Positions 45,100 to 58,611 of a stretch of 64,000 bases of DNA are shown piece by piece (position 1 is the stretch's first letter; each line of letters opens with the position of its first letter). Location of the stretch: the NCBI RefSeq assembly GCF_001753245.1, contig NZ_CP017415.1, positions 248,001 to 312,000 on the forward strand, in the 5' to 3' direction. The notes under the pieces were generated by a model. The model was not told where the DNA came from. It worked only from the letters and a program-made list of their open reading frames with translations, and searched no databases. The translations under genes and the position numbers were made by a program. Origin of the DNA: Acidihalobacter yilgarnensis (GTDB lineage: Bacteria; Pseudomonadota; Gammaproteobacteria; DSM-5130; Acidihalobacteraceae).

Positions 45100-45963
45100 T
45101 CAGGTTGCGGGCATCGGCAGTCCCAGGCGCTGCCAAAGGCTGAGCGTGGCTTCCGACTGGTTCATGGTGTAGAAGTGCAGTCCGGGCGCACCGCCCGCCA
45201 GCAGGCGCTCGCACAAGGCGGTGACCACGTCGAGGCCGAATGCGCGAATCGAATCGCGGTCGTCGCCGTAGCCTTCGAGGCGTTTGCGCACCCAGCGCGG
45301 GATTTCGGCGCCGCAGGCGTCCGAAAAGCGCGCGAGCTGGGTGTAGTTGGTGATCGGCATGATGCCAGGTACTACGGGCAGATCGAGGCCCATGCGTTCG
45401 CATTCGTCCACGAACCGGAAATAGGCGTCGGCATTGTAGAAATATTGGGTGATCGCGCTGTCGGCACCAGCGTCGACCTTTAGCTTGAAGTGACGCAAGT
45501 CGTCTTCGGCGCTGCGCGCCTGTGGATGGATTTCCGGATAGGCCGCGACTTCGATATGAAAATGATCGCCGGTTTCCTCGCGGATGAAGGCCACCAGTTC
45601 ATTGGCATAACGGAATTCGCCGATATCGTGCATACCGGAAGGCAGGTCGCCCCGCAATGCGACGAGGTGACGAATGCCGTGATTTCGGTAGATGTGCAGG
45701 GTCTCGCGGATGTGCTCGCGGGTACTGCCGACGCAGGACAGGTGCGGTGCGGCATCGATACCGGAGTCGCGCTGGATCGCGAGGACGGTATTCAGCGTTC
45801 GTGCCTGCGTGGAGCCTCCCGCGCCATAAGTGACGGATAGAAAGCGTAGCCCAAGCGCGCAGAGGTCCATCTGTACCTTCTGCAGCCGCTCGGCAGCCTC
45901 ATCCGTCTTGGGTGGGAAGAATTCGCAGCTGTAAATTTTCGGGTGACGGATTTGGTGTGACAT
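45100..45963 (-). CDS. metF: 5,10-methylenetetrahydrofolate reductase
   Basis: A 287-residue FAD-dependent TIM-barrel reductase that supplies methyl-tetrahydrofolate for methionine. Marks: YSCEFFPPKTDEAAERL (catalytic Glu of the family), LSVTYGAGGSTQARTL, HLVALRGDLP and DSAITQYFYNADAYFRFVDE-type FAD/substrate stretches. The ATG at 45963 starts MSHQIRHPKIYS. It lies 74 bases after ahcY, on the same strand. Confidence 0.93.
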   Translation of the reverse strand: MSHQIRHPKIYSCEFFPPKTDEAAERLQKVQMDLCALGLRFLSVTYGAGGSTQARTLNTVLAIQRDSGIDAAPHLSCVGSTREHIRETLHIYRNHGIRHLVALRGDLPSGMHDIGEFRYANELVAFIREETGDHFHIEVAAYPEIHPQARSAEDDLRHFKLKVDAGADSAITQYFYNADAYFRFVDECERMGLDLPVVPGIMPITNYTQLARFSDACGAEIPRWVRKRLEGYGDDRDSIRAFGLDVVTALCERLLAGGAPGLHFYTMNQSEATLSLWQRLGLPMPAT

Positions 45964-46037
45964 CTCGGATCGTCCGGTGGAGCCGGCGATTGCCGGCCCC
46001 ACGATTAGGTAACATCTTCTGATTAACGCGGGCCGAC

Positions 46038-47453
46038 TTAGTAGCGGTAGTGCGCCGGCTTGTAGGGGCCATCGGCGGGGATGTCGATATATTCAGCCTG
46101 CTGGTCGCTAAGGCGTGTAAGGTGCGCACCGATCTTTTCGAGGTGCAGTCGCGCGACCTCCTCGTCGAGCTTTTTGGGCAGGACGTAGACCTTGTTGACG
46201 TAGCTGCCGTCATTGTTGAACAGCTCGATCTGTGCCAGCACCTGGTTGGTGAAGCTATTCGACATGACGAAGCTAGGGTGCCCGGTGGCACAGCCAAGAT
46301 TCACCAGGCGACCCTCGGCGAGCAGGATGATGCGGCGCTTGGTCGGGAAGATGATGTGATCTACCTGTGGCTTGATGTTGTCCCAGGTGTACTGGCGCAG
46401 ACTGGCGACGTTGATCTCGCTGTCGAAATGGCCGATGTTGCAAACGATGGCCTGGTCCTTCATCGCAACCATATGATCATGATCGATCACATGGAGGTTG
46501 CCGGTGGCGGTAACGAAGATATCGGCCAGTGGTGCGGCCTCTTCCATGGTGACGACGCGGTAGCCTTCCATCGCCGCCTGCAGTGCACAGATCGGGTCGA
46601 TCTCGGTCACCCACACGGTGGCACCCAGCCCACGGAGGCTCTGCGCGCAGCCCTTGCCGACGTCGCCGTAGCCGGCGATCACGGCGATCTTGCCAGCGAT
46701 CATGACGTCTGTCGCGCGCTTGATGCCGTCGACCAGCGACTCGCGGCAGCCGTAAAGATTATCGAACTTCGACTTCGTCACCGAATCGTTGACGTTGAAC
46801 GCGGGGAAGGGCAGGCGCCCGTCTTTTTCCATGTGATAGAGGCGGTGTACGCCGGTGGTGGTTTCCTCGGTCACACCCTTGATGCTCTCGGCCAGCTTGG
46901 TGTAGAAGCCGGGTTGAGTCTTGAGACGTTCGCGCATGGCGGCGAACAATGCGACTTCTTCTTCGTTTTCAGGCCCGCCGATCGCGGCGGCATCGTGTTC
47001 CGCCTTCGCGCCCAGCGTGACCGCCAGAGTGGCGTCGCCACCATCGTCGAGGATCATGTTGGCTGGCTGTCCGTCAGGCCAATACAAGATGCGATGGGTG
47101 AACTCCCAGTATTCTTCCAGCGTCTCGCCCTTGTAGGCGAATACGGGTACGCCAGTGGCGGCAATGGCCGAGGCGGCATGGTCCTGGGTCGAGTAAATGT
47201 TACACGAGGCCCAGCGCACCTCTGCACCGAGCGCGGTCAGCGTCTCGATCAGTACGGCGGTCTGGATGGTCATGTGCAGGCTGCCGGCGATGCGGGCGCC
47301 CTTGAGGGGCTGGCTGGCAGCGTATTTCTTGCGCAGCGCCATGAGACCGGGCATTTCGGTTTCGGCGATGGCGATTTCCTTGCGGCCCCAGCCGGCAAGG
47401 TCGAGGTCTTTTACGTAATAATCGTGTGCAGAATCGTTCACGATGGCGTTCAT
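46038..47453 (-). CDS. ahcY: S-adenosylhomocysteine hydrolase
   Basis: A 471-residue NAD-dependent enzyme that splits S-adenosylhomocysteine into adenosine and homocysteine. Marks: [15 protein letters not shown] and [12 protein letters not shown] near the N-terminus, NAD-binding [18 protein letters not shown] (about 263-280), and the C-terminal YKPAHYRY with the Lys-x4-Tyr that reaches into the neighbouring subunit. An SAH-responsive riboswitch in its leader shows how it is controlled: substrate build-up raises expression. Gene order metK, ahcY, metF completes the activated methyl cycle apart from methionine synthase. Confidence 0.97.
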   Translation of the reverse strand: MNAIVNDSAHDYYVKDLDLAGWGRKEIAIAETEMPGLMALRKKYAASQPLKGARIAGSLHMTIQTAVLIETLTALGAEVRWASCNIYSTQDHAASAIAATGVPVFAYKGETLEEYWEFTHRILYWPDGQPANMILDDGGDATLAVTLGAKAEHDAAAIGGPENEEEVALFAAMRERLKTQPGFYTKLAESIKGVTEETTTGVHRLYHMEKDGRLPFPAFNVNDSVTKSKFDNLYGCRESLVDGIKRATDVMIAGKIAVIAGYGDVGKGCAQSLRGLGATVWVTEIDPICALQAAMEGYRVVTMEEAAPLADIFVTATGNLHVIDHDHMVAMKDQAIVCNIGHFDSEINVASLRQYTWDNIKPQVDHIIFPTKRRIILLAEGRLVNLGCATGHPSFVMSNSFTNQVLAQIELFNNDGSYVNKVYVLPKKLDEEVARLHLEKIGAHLTRLSDQQAEYIDIPADGPYKPAHYRY

Positions 47454-47473
47454 GGGTTATCTCCACGTCCGTT

Positions 47474-47553
47474 CGCGAGCGCCGTTGCAATGGGTGAATG
47501 GCCGCGCCGTCAGGCCTGGCAGGGGATGCCCTGTTGCAACGCTCCCCGGCGAC
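47474..47553 (-). promoter_or_regulatory. SAH riboswitch in the ahcY leader
   Basis: Read on the minus strand, the leader carries GGGGAGCGTTGCAAC, then CAGGG-CATC-CCCTG (a short hairpin), TGCCAGGC and, near the end, GCAACGGCGCTC, which pairs back to GAGCG-TTGC. These are the conserved parts of the SAH riboswitch family. It ends about 20 bases before the ahcY ATG. The known logic is that SAH binding turns the gene on. Confidence 0.85.
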
Positions 47554-47560
47554 GCGGTGT

Positions 47561-47579
47561 CTGCCCTGATTCAGGGCAG
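47561..47579 (-). terminator. Perfect hairpin between metK and the SAH riboswitch
   Basis: CTGCCCTG pairs with CAGGGCAG across three bases (ATC on the transcribed strand), 9 bases after the metK stop. No T run follows. It may separate metK transcripts from the riboswitch-controlled ahcY unit or may protect a 3' end. Confidence 0.4.
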
Positions 47580-47588
47580 CAGATGACG

Positions 47589-48773
47589 CTACATAACGCC
47601 AGCCTTCGGAACCGAGGTGCCGGCGGCATCATTGAGCAGTGCGGCGCGATCGGTGCGCTCCCAGGGCAAGTCGACATCGGCGCGGCCGAAGTGACCGTAG
47701 GCGGCGGTTTGTTGATAGATCGGATGCAGCAGGTCGAGCATGGTGATCAGACCCCAGGGACGCAGGTCGAAGTGTTCGCGCACCAAGGCCACGATGCGTT
47801 CGTCTGGAATGCGTCCGGTACCGAAGGTGTCGATGCTGATCGAGGTCGGCTCGGCCACGCCGATGGCGTAAGAAATCTGGATTTCGCAGCGGCTGGCGAG
47901 GCCGGCGGCGACGATGTTCTTGGCCACGTAGCGCCCGGCGTAGGCCGCTGAACGGTCGACTTTTGACGGATCCTTGCCGGAGAAGGCGCCGCCACCATGG
48001 CGAGCCATGCCGCCGTAGGTGTCGACGATAATCTTGCGCCCGGTCAGTCCGCAGTCGCCTACCGGTCCGCCGATAACGAATTTGCCGGTCGGATTGATGT
48101 GATAATGCGTGTCCGCACCCAACCATTCCGCGGGGACCACCGGGCGGATGATGTGCTCCATAACCGCCTCCTGCAGGTCTCGTTGCGAGATTGCGGGATC
48201 GTGTTGGGTCGACAGCACTACGGCATCGACGCCGACGGGCTTGCCATTGTGATAACGGAAGGTGACCTGACTCTTGGCGTCAGGACGCAGCCAGGGCAGG
48301 GTGCCATTCTTGCGCACCTCGGCTTGGCGGCGGACCAAGCGATGGGCATAGGTGATCGGAGCCGGCATGAGTACGTCCGTCTCGTCACTGGCGTAGCCGA
48401 ACATCAGGCCCTGGTCGCCGGCACCCTGGTTCTCGCGCGATTCGCGATCCACGCCTTGGGCGATGTCGGGCGATTGCTTGCCGACGGCGACGATGACGGC
48501 GCAGCTGGAGCCGTCGAAGCCGAGGTCGCTGTGGTTGTAGCCAATCTCGTTGACGGTCGCGCGGACCAAGGCTTCATAGTCGATCTGGGCCGTGGTGGTG
48601 ACTTCGCCGGCGAGGATGACCATGCCGGTCTTGACCAGGGTCTCGCAGGCGACGCGTGCGTTCTTGTCCTTGTCCAGGATGGCGTCGAGAACCGCATCGG
48701 AGATCTGGTCGGCCATTTTGTCGGGGTGGCCTTCGGATACCGATTCGGACGTAAACAGGTGCTCGTAGCTCAT
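47589..48773 (-). CDS. metK: S-adenosylmethionine synthetase
   Basis: A 394-residue enzyme making SAM from methionine and ATP. Marks: [20 protein letters not shown] at the N-terminus (catalytic His-Pro-Asp-Lys), the ATP-site loop [12 protein letters not shown] (about 117-128) and [19 protein letters not shown] (about 261-279). It heads the methyl-cycle operon and is divergent from tkt with a roughly 400-base gap. Confidence 0.97.
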   Translation of the reverse strand: MSYEHLFTSESVSEGHPDKMADQISDAVLDAILDKDKNARVACETLVKTGMVILAGEVTTTAQIDYEALVRATVNEIGYNHSDLGFDGSSCAVIVAVGKQSPDIAQGVDRESRENQGAGDQGLMFGYASDETDVLMPAPITYAHRLVRRQAEVRKNGTLPWLRPDAKSQVTFRYHNGKPVGVDAVVLSTQHDPAISQRDLQEAVMEHIIRPVVPAEWLGADTHYHINPTGKFVIGGPVGDCGLTGRKIIVDTYGGMARHGGGAFSGKDPSKVDRSAAYAGRYVAKNIVAAGLASRCEIQISYAIGVAEPTSISIDTFGTGRIPDERIVALVREHFDLRPWGLITMLDLLHPIYQQTAAYGHFGRADVDLPWERTDRAALLNDAAGTSVPKAGVM

Positions 48774-49171
48774 GGATGAGTGGACCTCAATGCGAGGCGC
48801 CGACGGCGCTGGTTGGATTTAGTATGTCCGGTAAGATATGGAAGTGTAACCGAGCGGGTCGTGACATTTCATCCATTTTGCGTGACGCGGTATTGCGTTG
48901 CGAACCGGGCGAGTAGGCGCTAAGCAGTGGATGCATAAGTCAATCTGTCGGTGACATATAAGAAAATGTCGCTATTGCTCCCGTACGATGAGTCGGGTAA
49001 CAATGGCAATCTTTTTGAGTCCGAGGCGGGCGTGTGCGGCATTTGCCCGCGAATCGTCTCGGGCACGCCTTGCGGCTGGTGCTGGGTTTCGCCTCGTCGC
49101 GTATCCCCGACGTGGACCGGCACCGACATGGGCCCAACGGATTCGTCCAGTCTATAGGGAGATCTAAAGCT
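48774..49171. other. Divergent metK-tkt intergenic region, no gene seen
   Basis: The 398 bases between metK and tkt hold no convincing coding frame. The tkt frame extends back to 49034, but the leader is not conserved-looking. An AT-richer patch near 48940-48970 includes GACAT-ATAAGAAA-ATGTC, a short inverted repeat that could be a regulator site. No riboswitch motif was found. Confidence 0.5.
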
Positions 49172-52241
<3,070 letters not shown>

Positions 52242-52350
52242 GACGGTAAATCGTCGGGGTGCGCGAATCGTGCGCCCCGACATTGCCCGCAGAGAGATTT
52301 TCGGTAACCGTAAACTTACCCAAAATCTTTCGAACTCAGGAGCGCACGGT

Positions 52351-53528
52351 ATGTCCTTCATCAAGCTGACCGACCTCGATCTTGCCGACAAACGGGTGCT
52401 GATTCGTGCCGACCTCAACGTCCCACTCAAGGATGGCAAGGTCAGCTCGGATCAGCGCATTCGTGCCTCGCTAGCGACCATCGAGCATGCGCTGGCCGCA
52501 GGCGCGCGGGTAATGGTGATGTCGCATCTTGGTCGTCCCGATGAGGGAGTCTACGACGAACAGTATTCGCTCGCGCCGGTCGCCGATCACCTGGCGGGAC
52601 TGCTCGGTCGCCCGGTACGGCTGATCAAGGACTACCTGGAGGGTGTCGATCTCGCCGAGGGCGAACTGGTCATTCTGGAAAATGTGCGTTTCAACAAGGG
52701 CGAAAAGAAGGACGACGAGGGTTTGTCACGTCGTTATGCGGCCTTATGCGACATCTTTGTGATGGATGCCTTCGGTACCGCCCACCGCGCTCAGGCCTCG
52801 ACGCACGGTGTGGGCAAGTTTGCATCGGTTGCCTGTGCTGGGCCGCTGCTTGCCGGCGAACTGGAGGCGCTGGGCAAAGCGCTGGACAACCCGCGCGGCC
52901 GATGGTGGCGATTGTCGGTGGTTCCAAAGTGTCTACCAAGCTGACGGTGCTCGAGTCCCTGTCCAAGATCGTTGATCAGTTGATCGTAGGCGGCGGTATC
53001 GCGAATACCTTCATCGCAGCCGCTGGTAAGCCGGTAGGCAAATCTCTTTGCGAGTCCGATTTGCTCGATACCTGCCGGCGATTGACTGCTGAGGCCCAGT
53101 CGCGTGGGGCGGATATCCCAGTGCCGACCGACGTGGTCTGCGGCAAGGAATTTTCCGAGGCGGCCGTCGCCGAACTCAAGTCCGCCGATGCCGTGGCCGA
53201 AGACGACATGATCTTCGACGTCGGCCCGCAGACATCGGCCCAGTTCGCCGAAATCCTCAAGCGCGCCGGTACCATCGTCTGGAACGGCCCGGTGGGCGTG
53301 TTCGAATTCGACCAGTTTGGCGAGGGCACCAAAGCGCTTGCCTTGGCAATCGCCGAATCGGACGCCTTTTCGATTGCCGGTGGTGGCGATACCCTGGCGG
53401 CAGTGGATAAATATGGTATTGCGGACCGCATTTCCTATATTTCGACCGGCGGCGGCGCCTTCCTTGAGTTCCTCGAGGGTAAGCAGTTGCCAGCGGTTGC
53501 GATGCTGGAAGCGCGGGCGCGGGATTGA
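52351..53528 (+). pseudogene. pgk: Phosphoglycerate kinase, one-base frameshift (probably intact in the organism)
   Basis: Frame 1 from 52351 encodes the N-domain ([52 protein letters not shown]) to LGKALDNP, then runs into a false tail. Another frame continues [31 protein letters not shown], and [15 protein letters not shown] to the stop at 53526. Adding one C at 52893-52895 (AACCCGCG) gives a normal 392-residue enzyme. Every kinase motif is then present. Since this enzyme is needed for both the Calvin cycle and glycolysis, a true knockout is unlikely unless a second copy exists. It is the third gene in the tkt operon. Confidence 0.93.
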
Positions 53529-53582
53529 TGGGCCCGATTCGGCCGAGGTGTCATACCTTGGCCATCTGGGCGGTTTAGGGTG

Positions 53583-53628
53583 CCGGAAGTCTTCCGGACA
53601 CGCGTCGCCCGCGGCGTATTGCGCGGGC
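53583..53628 (+). promoter_or_regulatory. Two hairpins between pgk and pyk
   Basis: CCGGAA-GTC-TTCCGG (53583-53597) is followed by GCCCGCG (53607-53613) pairing with CGCGGGC (53622-53628). No T run follows. They fill most of the 128-base pgk-pyk gap and could attenuate or stabilise the operon mRNA, separating carbon-fixation genes from pyruvate kinase. Confidence 0.4.
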
Positions 53629-53656
53629 ACACACGGCTCACAGGAGTCTTTAGAGC

Positions 53657-55102
53657 ATGCGACGAACCAAGATAGTGGCGACCATGGGCCCGGCCACGGA
53701 TCAACCCGGCATGATCGCCGCGATTGTGCGGGCGGGGGTGGATGTCGTTCGACTCAATTTTTCCCACGGCAGCCCCGAATCTCACCGCGAGCGCGCGGAG
53801 ATGATCCGGGCCGAGGCGGCACGTCAGGGACGCTATGTGGGCGTGCTCGGTGACCTGCAGGGTCCGAAAATCCGTATTGATCGCTTCGCCGAAGGCAAGG
53901 TTAACCTGATCGATGGGGCGCATTTTATCCTTGATGGGGCATTGGGACGCGACGATGGCACTCAGGATCGGGTCGGCCTGACCTACAAGACACTGCCCGA
54001 TGATGTGGTGACGGGCGATGTGCTCCTGCTCGACGATGGGCGTATTGTCCTCGAAGTGGAACGCGTCGACGGTACCGAAATTCATACCCGGGTAGTGGTC
54101 GGTGGCGAATTGTCCAACAACAAGGGGATCAATCGCCAAGGTGGCGGTTTGTCCGCGAGTGCGTTGACTGACAAGGATCGCGAGGACATCCGTACCGCCG
54201 CAGAGATCGGGGTCGACTATCTGGCGGTGTCGTTTCCGCGTAGCGCGGACGACGTCAATGAGGCGAGGCGTTTGCTGCGCGAGGCAGGGGGGCACGGCGG
54301 CATCGTCTCCAAGATTGAGCGTGCTGAGGCGTTGTCGGCCATCGAGGAAATCATCGAGGCCTCCGATGTGATCATGATCGCGCGCGGCGATCTCGGGGTC
54401 GAGATTGGTGATGCCGAATTGCCGGGGGTGCAAAAGGATCTGATTCGCAAGGCGCGCGCCATGAACCGGGTAGTCATCACCGCCACCCAGATGATGGAGT
54501 CGATGATCCAGAATCCGATTCCCACACGCGCTGAGGTCTTCGACGTCGCCAATGCGGTACTCGACGGAACGGATGCGGTGATGTTGTCGGCCGAAACGGC
54601 GACCGGACGCTTCCCGGCCAAGGCGATATCGGCGATGGGCCGTATCTGCGAGGCCGCGGAAAAACGCCGCTCGGCAATGGTGTCCGAACATCGCATGGAC
54701 GTCGAATTCCAGTACGTAGACGAAGCCATCGCCATGGCCACGATGTATACCGCCAATCACCTGAAAGTGCGCGCAATCGCGGCGATGACCGAATCCGGTT
54801 CCACCTGCCTGTGGATGTCTCGCATCAGCACCGGGATACCGGTCTACGCGATGACCCGTCATGAGCAAACGAGTAGAAAGGTTTCGCTTTACCGCGGCGT
54901 GTATCCCGTGGCCTTCGAGACGATCCAGGCCAGCCACGCAGAGGCCAACCGCCAGGCGGTGAAGTTACTGCTGGAACAGGGCGTCGTAAGCGAGGGCGAC
55001 CTGGTCATCATCACCAAGGGCGACATGATGGGCATGCACGGCGGCACGAACGCGATGAAGCTCGTGCGCGTGGGCGACCCAATCCTGTCGGACACGGCCT
55101 GA
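53657..55102 (+). CDS. pyk: Pyruvate kinase
   Basis: A 481-residue enzyme making pyruvate and ATP from phosphoenolpyruvate. Marks: [15 protein letters not shown] at the N-terminus, [27 protein letters not shown] with the catalytic Lys, [23 protein letters not shown] and [12 protein letters not shown] (about 311-322). CAGGAG precedes the ATG at 53657 by 12 bases. Its place between pgk and fba is common in sulfur-oxidising autotrophs, where it links carbon fixation to biosynthesis. Confidence 0.96.
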   Translation: MRRTKIVATMGPATDQPGMIAAIVRAGVDVVRLNFSHGSPESHRERAEMIRAEAARQGRYVGVLGDLQGPKIRIDRFAEGKVNLIDGAHFILDGALGRDDGTQDRVGLTYKTLPDDVVTGDVLLLDDGRIVLEVERVDGTEIHTRVVVGGELSNNKGINRQGGGLSASALTDKDREDIRTAAEIGVDYLAVSFPRSADDVNEARRLLREAGGHGGIVSKIERAEALSAIEEIIEASDVIMIARGDLGVEIGDAELPGVQKDLIRKARAMNRVVITATQMMESMIQNPIPTRAEVFDVANAVLDGTDAVMLSAETATGRFPAKAISAMGRICEAAEKRRSAMVSEHRMDVEFQYVDEAIAMATMYTANHLKVRAIAAMTESGSTCLWMSRISTGIPVYAMTRHEQTSRKVSLYRGVYPVAFETIQASHAEANRQAVKLLLEQGVVSEGDLVIITKGDMMGMHGGTNAMKLVRVGDPILSDTA

Positions 55103-55193
55103 TGCCGGCGCGATTCGACGACGAGACAGACCCGATCGCGTACAGAATTCATGCAACGCTTTAAAACCCACCACAATACCTAAGGAGGTCAAC

Positions 55194-56258
55194 ATGGCCC
55201 TCATTTCCCTACGTCAGTTGCTGGACCATGCCGCCGAACAAGGCTATGGCATGCCGGCGTTCAACGCCAACAACATGGAGCAGGTGCATTCGATCATGGA
55301 TGCGGCCCGCGCGGTCGACAGTCCCGTGATCATTCAGGCCTCAGCCGGCGCTCGTAAATACGCTGGCGAACCCTTCCTGCGCCACCTGATCGTGGCCGCC
55401 GTCGAGCAGTATCCCGAGATACCGATCGTGTTGCATCAGGATCATGGTTCGGAGCCGGCCGTGTGTTTCCGCTCGATCCAGTCGGGCTTTACCTCGGTGA
55501 TGATGGACGGTTCGCTGCAGGCCGACATGAAGACGCCTTCGACCTACGATTACAACGTTGAAGTTACGCGCAAGGTGACCGAGCTGTCGCATGCATTGGG
55601 CGTCTCCGTCGAGGGTGAACTCGGTTGCCTGGGTTCACTCGAAACCGGCATGGCGGGTGAGGAAGACGGTAGCGGTGCCGAAGGCAAGCTCTCGCATGAC
55701 CAGTTGCTGACCGACCCGGAGGAAGCAGCCGACTTCGTCAAGAAGACCGGCGTCGACGCCCTGGCCATCGCCATCGGGACGAGTCACGGCGCTTACAAGT
55801 TCACGCGCCCGCCGACCGGGGATATCCTTGCGATTCAGCGCATCAAGGAAATCCACGCCCGTATCCCCAATACCCACTTGGTCATGCACGGTTCCAGCTC
55901 GGTGCCTCAGGAATGGCTGCAGATTATCAACAACTACGGTGGCGACCTGGGGCAGACCTGGGGCGTGCCGGTCGAAGAAATTCAGGAAGGCATCAAGCAT
56001 GGCGTGCGCAAGGTCAACATCGACACCGACCTGCGTATGGCCAGCACCGGTGCGGTGCGCAAGTTCCTGGCCGAAAATCCGAAAGACTTCGATCCGCGTA
56101 AGTGGCTCAAGGCCTCCACCCAGGCGATGAAGGATATCTGCCAGGCACGCTTCGAGGCCTTCGGTGCCGCCGGCCAGGCGTCCAAGATCAAGGTGCTCAG
56201 CCTGGAGACCATGATCGGGCGCTATAAGCGCGGTGAGCTGGACGCCAAGATCAACTAA
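55194..56258 (+). CDS. fba: Class II fructose-bisphosphate aldolase
   Basis: A 354-residue zinc aldolase of the CbbA subtype. Marks: [19 protein letters not shown], the zinc and catalytic HQDHGSEP (about 82-89), [10 protein letters not shown] and [14 protein letters not shown] (about 231-244), then the NIDTDLRMA phosphate site. It joins the triose phosphates of the Calvin cycle. TAAGGAGGT 5 bases before the ATG is the strongest ribosome binding site in this operon. A strong terminator follows. Confidence 0.95.
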   Translation: MALISLRQLLDHAAEQGYGMPAFNANNMEQVHSIMDAARAVDSPVIIQASAGARKYAGEPFLRHLIVAAVEQYPEIPIVLHQDHGSEPAVCFRSIQSGFTSVMMDGSLQADMKTPSTYDYNVEVTRKVTELSHALGVSVEGELGCLGSLETGMAGEEDGSGAEGKLSHDQLLTDPEEAADFVKKTGVDALAIAIGTSHGAYKFTRPPTGDILAIQRIKEIHARIPNTHLVMHGSSSVPQEWLQIINNYGGDLGQTWGVPVEEIQEGIKHGVRKVNIDTDLRMASTGAVRKFLAENPKDFDPRKWLKASTQAMKDICQARFEAFGAAGQASKIKVLSLETMIGRYKRGELDAKIN

Positions 56259-56280
56259 GGCGTTCGATTCGGCGTTTCAC

Positions 56281-56312
56281 AAAAAAGGGCGGCCGCAGGG
56301 TCGCCCTTTTTT
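56281..56312. terminator. Bidirectional intrinsic terminator after fba
   Basis: AAAAAAGGGCG (56281-56291) pairs with CGCCCTTTTTT (56302-56312); the stem can grow by three more pairs including one G-U. T runs on both strands make it work for fba and for transcripts coming from bioD. Confidence 0.9.
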
Positions 56313-56358
56313 GTCGTGGGAGAGATCAGGCGTCGCGTGACGTCCGATTAATCCTCGC

Positions 56359-57045
56359 TCAGCGAGCGAATCGCCGCGCCAGCGCGGCCGCAAGTGGCTG
56401 CATGTCCGCTTCCGTGAGTACGCTATACAAGGGGACATCACCGACCAGGGCCGATAACTCGGTCAAGTTGTCGAGATGAGCGGGGCGTGCGGGATCCGGC
56501 AGGCGGTTGAGCACGACGCCAGCCACGGGCAGCCCACGTCGCGCTGCTGCCTCAAGGGTCAGCAATATGTGTCCGATCACGCCCAGGCGATCTGGCGCGA
56601 GTATTAGCAGCGGTAGCGCAAGGTGGCTTGCGAGATCTGCATTGAGTCCATCGCTTGCCAACGGCGAATAAAATCCGCCGGCACCTTCCACCAATAGAAA
56701 ATCACCCGGTTCAACGTCTTGCCGGCAGGCGCGTGCGAGCTGGTCAATAGTCAGTGTCAGACCCTCAAGTGAGGCGGCACGGGCGGGTGATATGGCGGCC
56801 TCAAGCCGATAAGGCACCACGCTGTCCAAATGTTCGAGCGCGCCACTGGCGCGGTGCAATGCCACCGCATCCGCTGGCTGCAATTGTCCGTCCGCGCCGC
56901 GTACGCAGCCTGATTCCACGGGTTTCCTGACGCGGACGCGCCACTGAAGCGAGCGCAGCGTGCGCGTGAGATGCGTCGCAAATGTGGTCTTGCCGGTGCC
57001 GGTATCGGTGGCGGTGATGAAGAGGCCTGAGTGGTGTGCGCGCAT
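56359..57045 (-). CDS. bioD: Dethiobiotin synthetase
   Basis: A 228-residue P-loop ligase closing the ureido ring of dethiobiotin with CO2 and ATP. Marks: TATDTGTGKTTFATHL (about 11-26), RKPVESGC, and LVEGAGGFYSPLA (about 117-129). The rest of the biotin operon is not in the window. It is followed on the minus strand by the fba terminator. Confidence 0.9.
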   Translation of the reverse strand: MRAHHSGLFITATDTGTGKTTFATHLTRTLRSLQWRVRVRKPVESGCVRGADGQLQPADAVALHRASGALEHLDSVVPYRLEAAISPARAASLEGLTLTIDQLARACRQDVEPGDFLLVEGAGGFYSPLASDGLNADLASHLALPLLILAPDRLGVIGHILLTLEAAARRGLPVAGVVLNRLPDPARPAHLDNLTELSALVGDVPLYSVLTEADMQPLAAALARRFAR

Positions 57046-57102
57046 GGTCTTGAGGCGGTGGTTGTGTGTAAGTGTCGGTCGCTTGTTCTTGAGCGGCCGC
57101 GA

Positions 57103-57999
57103 TCAGTCTGATTGGCCGGTGAGGCGGAGGAGCGCCTCGGCATACTTGGCGCGGGTGCGGGTGATGATGTCTGCCGGCAGGCTGGGGCCTGGTGCTTTCT
57201 TGTCCCAGTCCAGGGTCTCCAGGTAATCGCGGACGAACTGTTTGTCGAAAGAGGGCGGATTTGCACCGGGGCGGTAGGCATCGGCCGGCCAGAAGCGAGA
57301 CGAATCCGGTGTCAGTACCTCGTCGATGAGGACCAGTTCGCCGTTTTCGGGATCTCGGCCGAACTCGAATTTGGTGTCGGCGATGATGATGCCGTGTTCC
57401 AGGGCGTAGGTCGCCGCCTCGCGGTAGAGGGCGAGGCTGAGGTCGCGGACGCGTGCGGCCTCTTCGGCGCCGATGGTATCGCATAGATTTGCGAAATCGA
57501 CGTTTTCATCGTGATCGCCGACAGCAGCCTTGGTCGAAGGGGTGAATATTGCTTCCGGCAGCTGGCCGGCAAGTGGCAGGCCGGTTGGCAGCTTGATGCC
57601 GCAGACGGCGCCATTGCGTTGGTAATCTTTCCAGCCTGACCCAATCAGATAACCGCGTACGATGGCCTCGACCGGCAAGGCTTCCAGCCGGCGCACGATC
57701 ATGGATCGACCGATCAGGGGCGCGCGTTCGGCTGGATCGGGCAGCACATCCTCGAGCTGGAGATCAGAGAGGTGATTGCGGCACAGATGCGCGAGGCGTG
57801 CGAACCAGAATTGCGATATCCGGGTAAGTGTCCGTCCCTTGTCCGGAATAGGGTCGGGCAGGATGACGTCGAAGGCCGACAGGCGGTCGGTGGCAACGAT
57901 CAGTAGGTGTCGGTCGTCGACGGTAAAGATGTCACGGACCTTGCCGCGATGGACCAGAGGCAGGCTGCTGATCTCAGCCTGGAAGAGGGTGTCGGCCAT
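57103..57999 (-). CDS. purC: SAICAR synthetase
   Basis: A 298-residue ligase joining aspartate to CAIR in purine synthesis. Marks: HRGKVRDIF (about 17-25), [34 protein letters not shown], and ADTKFEFG with [14 protein letters not shown] in the C-terminal half. Length and the DAYRPG...[10 protein letters not shown] region are of the longer, yeast-like type. The ATG at 57999 starts MADTLFQ; one five codons earlier (58014) is possible. It lies divergent from purE, so purC and purEK share one control region. Confidence 0.93.
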   Translation of the reverse strand: MADTLFQAEISSLPLVHRGKVRDIFTVDDRHLLIVATDRLSAFDVILPDPIPDKGRTLTRISQFWFARLAHLCRNHLSDLQLEDVLPDPAERAPLIGRSMIVRRLEALPVEAIVRGYLIGSGWKDYQRNGAVCGIKLPTGLPLAGQLPEAIFTPSTKAAVGDHDENVDFANLCDTIGAEEAARVRDLSLALYREAATYALEHGIIIADTKFEFGRDPENGELVLIDEVLTPDSSRFWPADAYRPGANPPSFDKQFVRDYLETLDWDKKAPGPSLPADIITRTRAKYAEALLRLTGQSD

Positions 58000-58113
58000 T
58001 CCGAATGACTCCATGGGCAAAACGCTATTGTATGCTTTCGAGGCGAATGCTTGGCATCGGCGGCGGGCTGGGCGAGAATTGAAAGCTTTTCGACCCACAA
58101 TCTCGGGGTGAAC

Positions 58114-58611
58114 ATGCAGGATGCGCCGTTGATCGGCATTGTCATGGGCAGTGATAGCGACTGGCCGGTAATGGTTTGCGCTGTTGAGTGTTTGACGGCA
58201 TTCGACGTGCCGCACGAGGCACGCGTGGTGTCCGCGCACCGCACGCCGGATTTGCTCTTCGAGTACGCCGAGCGCGCAGCCTCGCGCGGGCTGGCCTGCA
58301 TCATTGCCGGTGCTGGCGGGGCGGCGCACCTGCCAGGCATGTTGGCCAGCAAGACCACGGTGCCGGTATTGGGCGTGCCCGTGCCCTCACGTCACCTCAA
58401 GGGGATGGATTCGCTGTTGTCGATCGTGCAGATGCCCAAAGGCGTGCCGGTCGCGACCTTTGCCATTGGTGAGGCCGGCGCCGCAAATGCTGCGTTGTTC
58501 GCGGTGGCCATGCTGGCTCGGGAGGATGCGGTACTGGCGCGTCGCCTGACCGAATTCCGCGAGGCGCAGGCGCGGAAGGCCGCGGCCATGACCTTGCCAC
58601 CACAGACATGA
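58114..58611 (+). CDS. purE: N5-carboxyaminoimidazole ribonucleotide mutase
   Basis: A 165-residue class I PurE. Marks: [12 protein letters not shown] (about 9-20), SAHRTPD (about 42-48), [21 protein letters not shown] and [19 protein letters not shown]. It moves the carboxyl group from N5-CAIR to CAIR. Starts considered were the ATG at 58114 and a GTG two codons upstream. Its stop overlaps the purK start. Confidence 0.94.
   Translation: MQDAPLIGIVMGSDSDWPVMVCAVECLTAFDVPHEARVVSAHRTPDLLFEYAERAASRGLACIIAGAGGAAHLPGMLASKTTVPVLGVPVPSRHLKGMDSLLSIVQMPKGVPVATFAIGEAGAANAALFAVAMLAREDAVLARRLTEFREAQARKAAAMTLPPQT

Noticed and set aside
46050-47951. A 633-codon open frame opposite ahcY and metK
   Set aside because: It is a shadow: the genes on the other strand have complete family motifs and codon use explains the open antisense frame.
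48951-49157. A 68-codon frame between metK and tkt
   Set aside because: No ribosome binding site, family resemblance or coupling; likely chance.
53435-54937. A 500-codon open frame opposite pyk
   Set aside because: Antisense shadow of pyruvate kinase; no ribosome binding site or domain.
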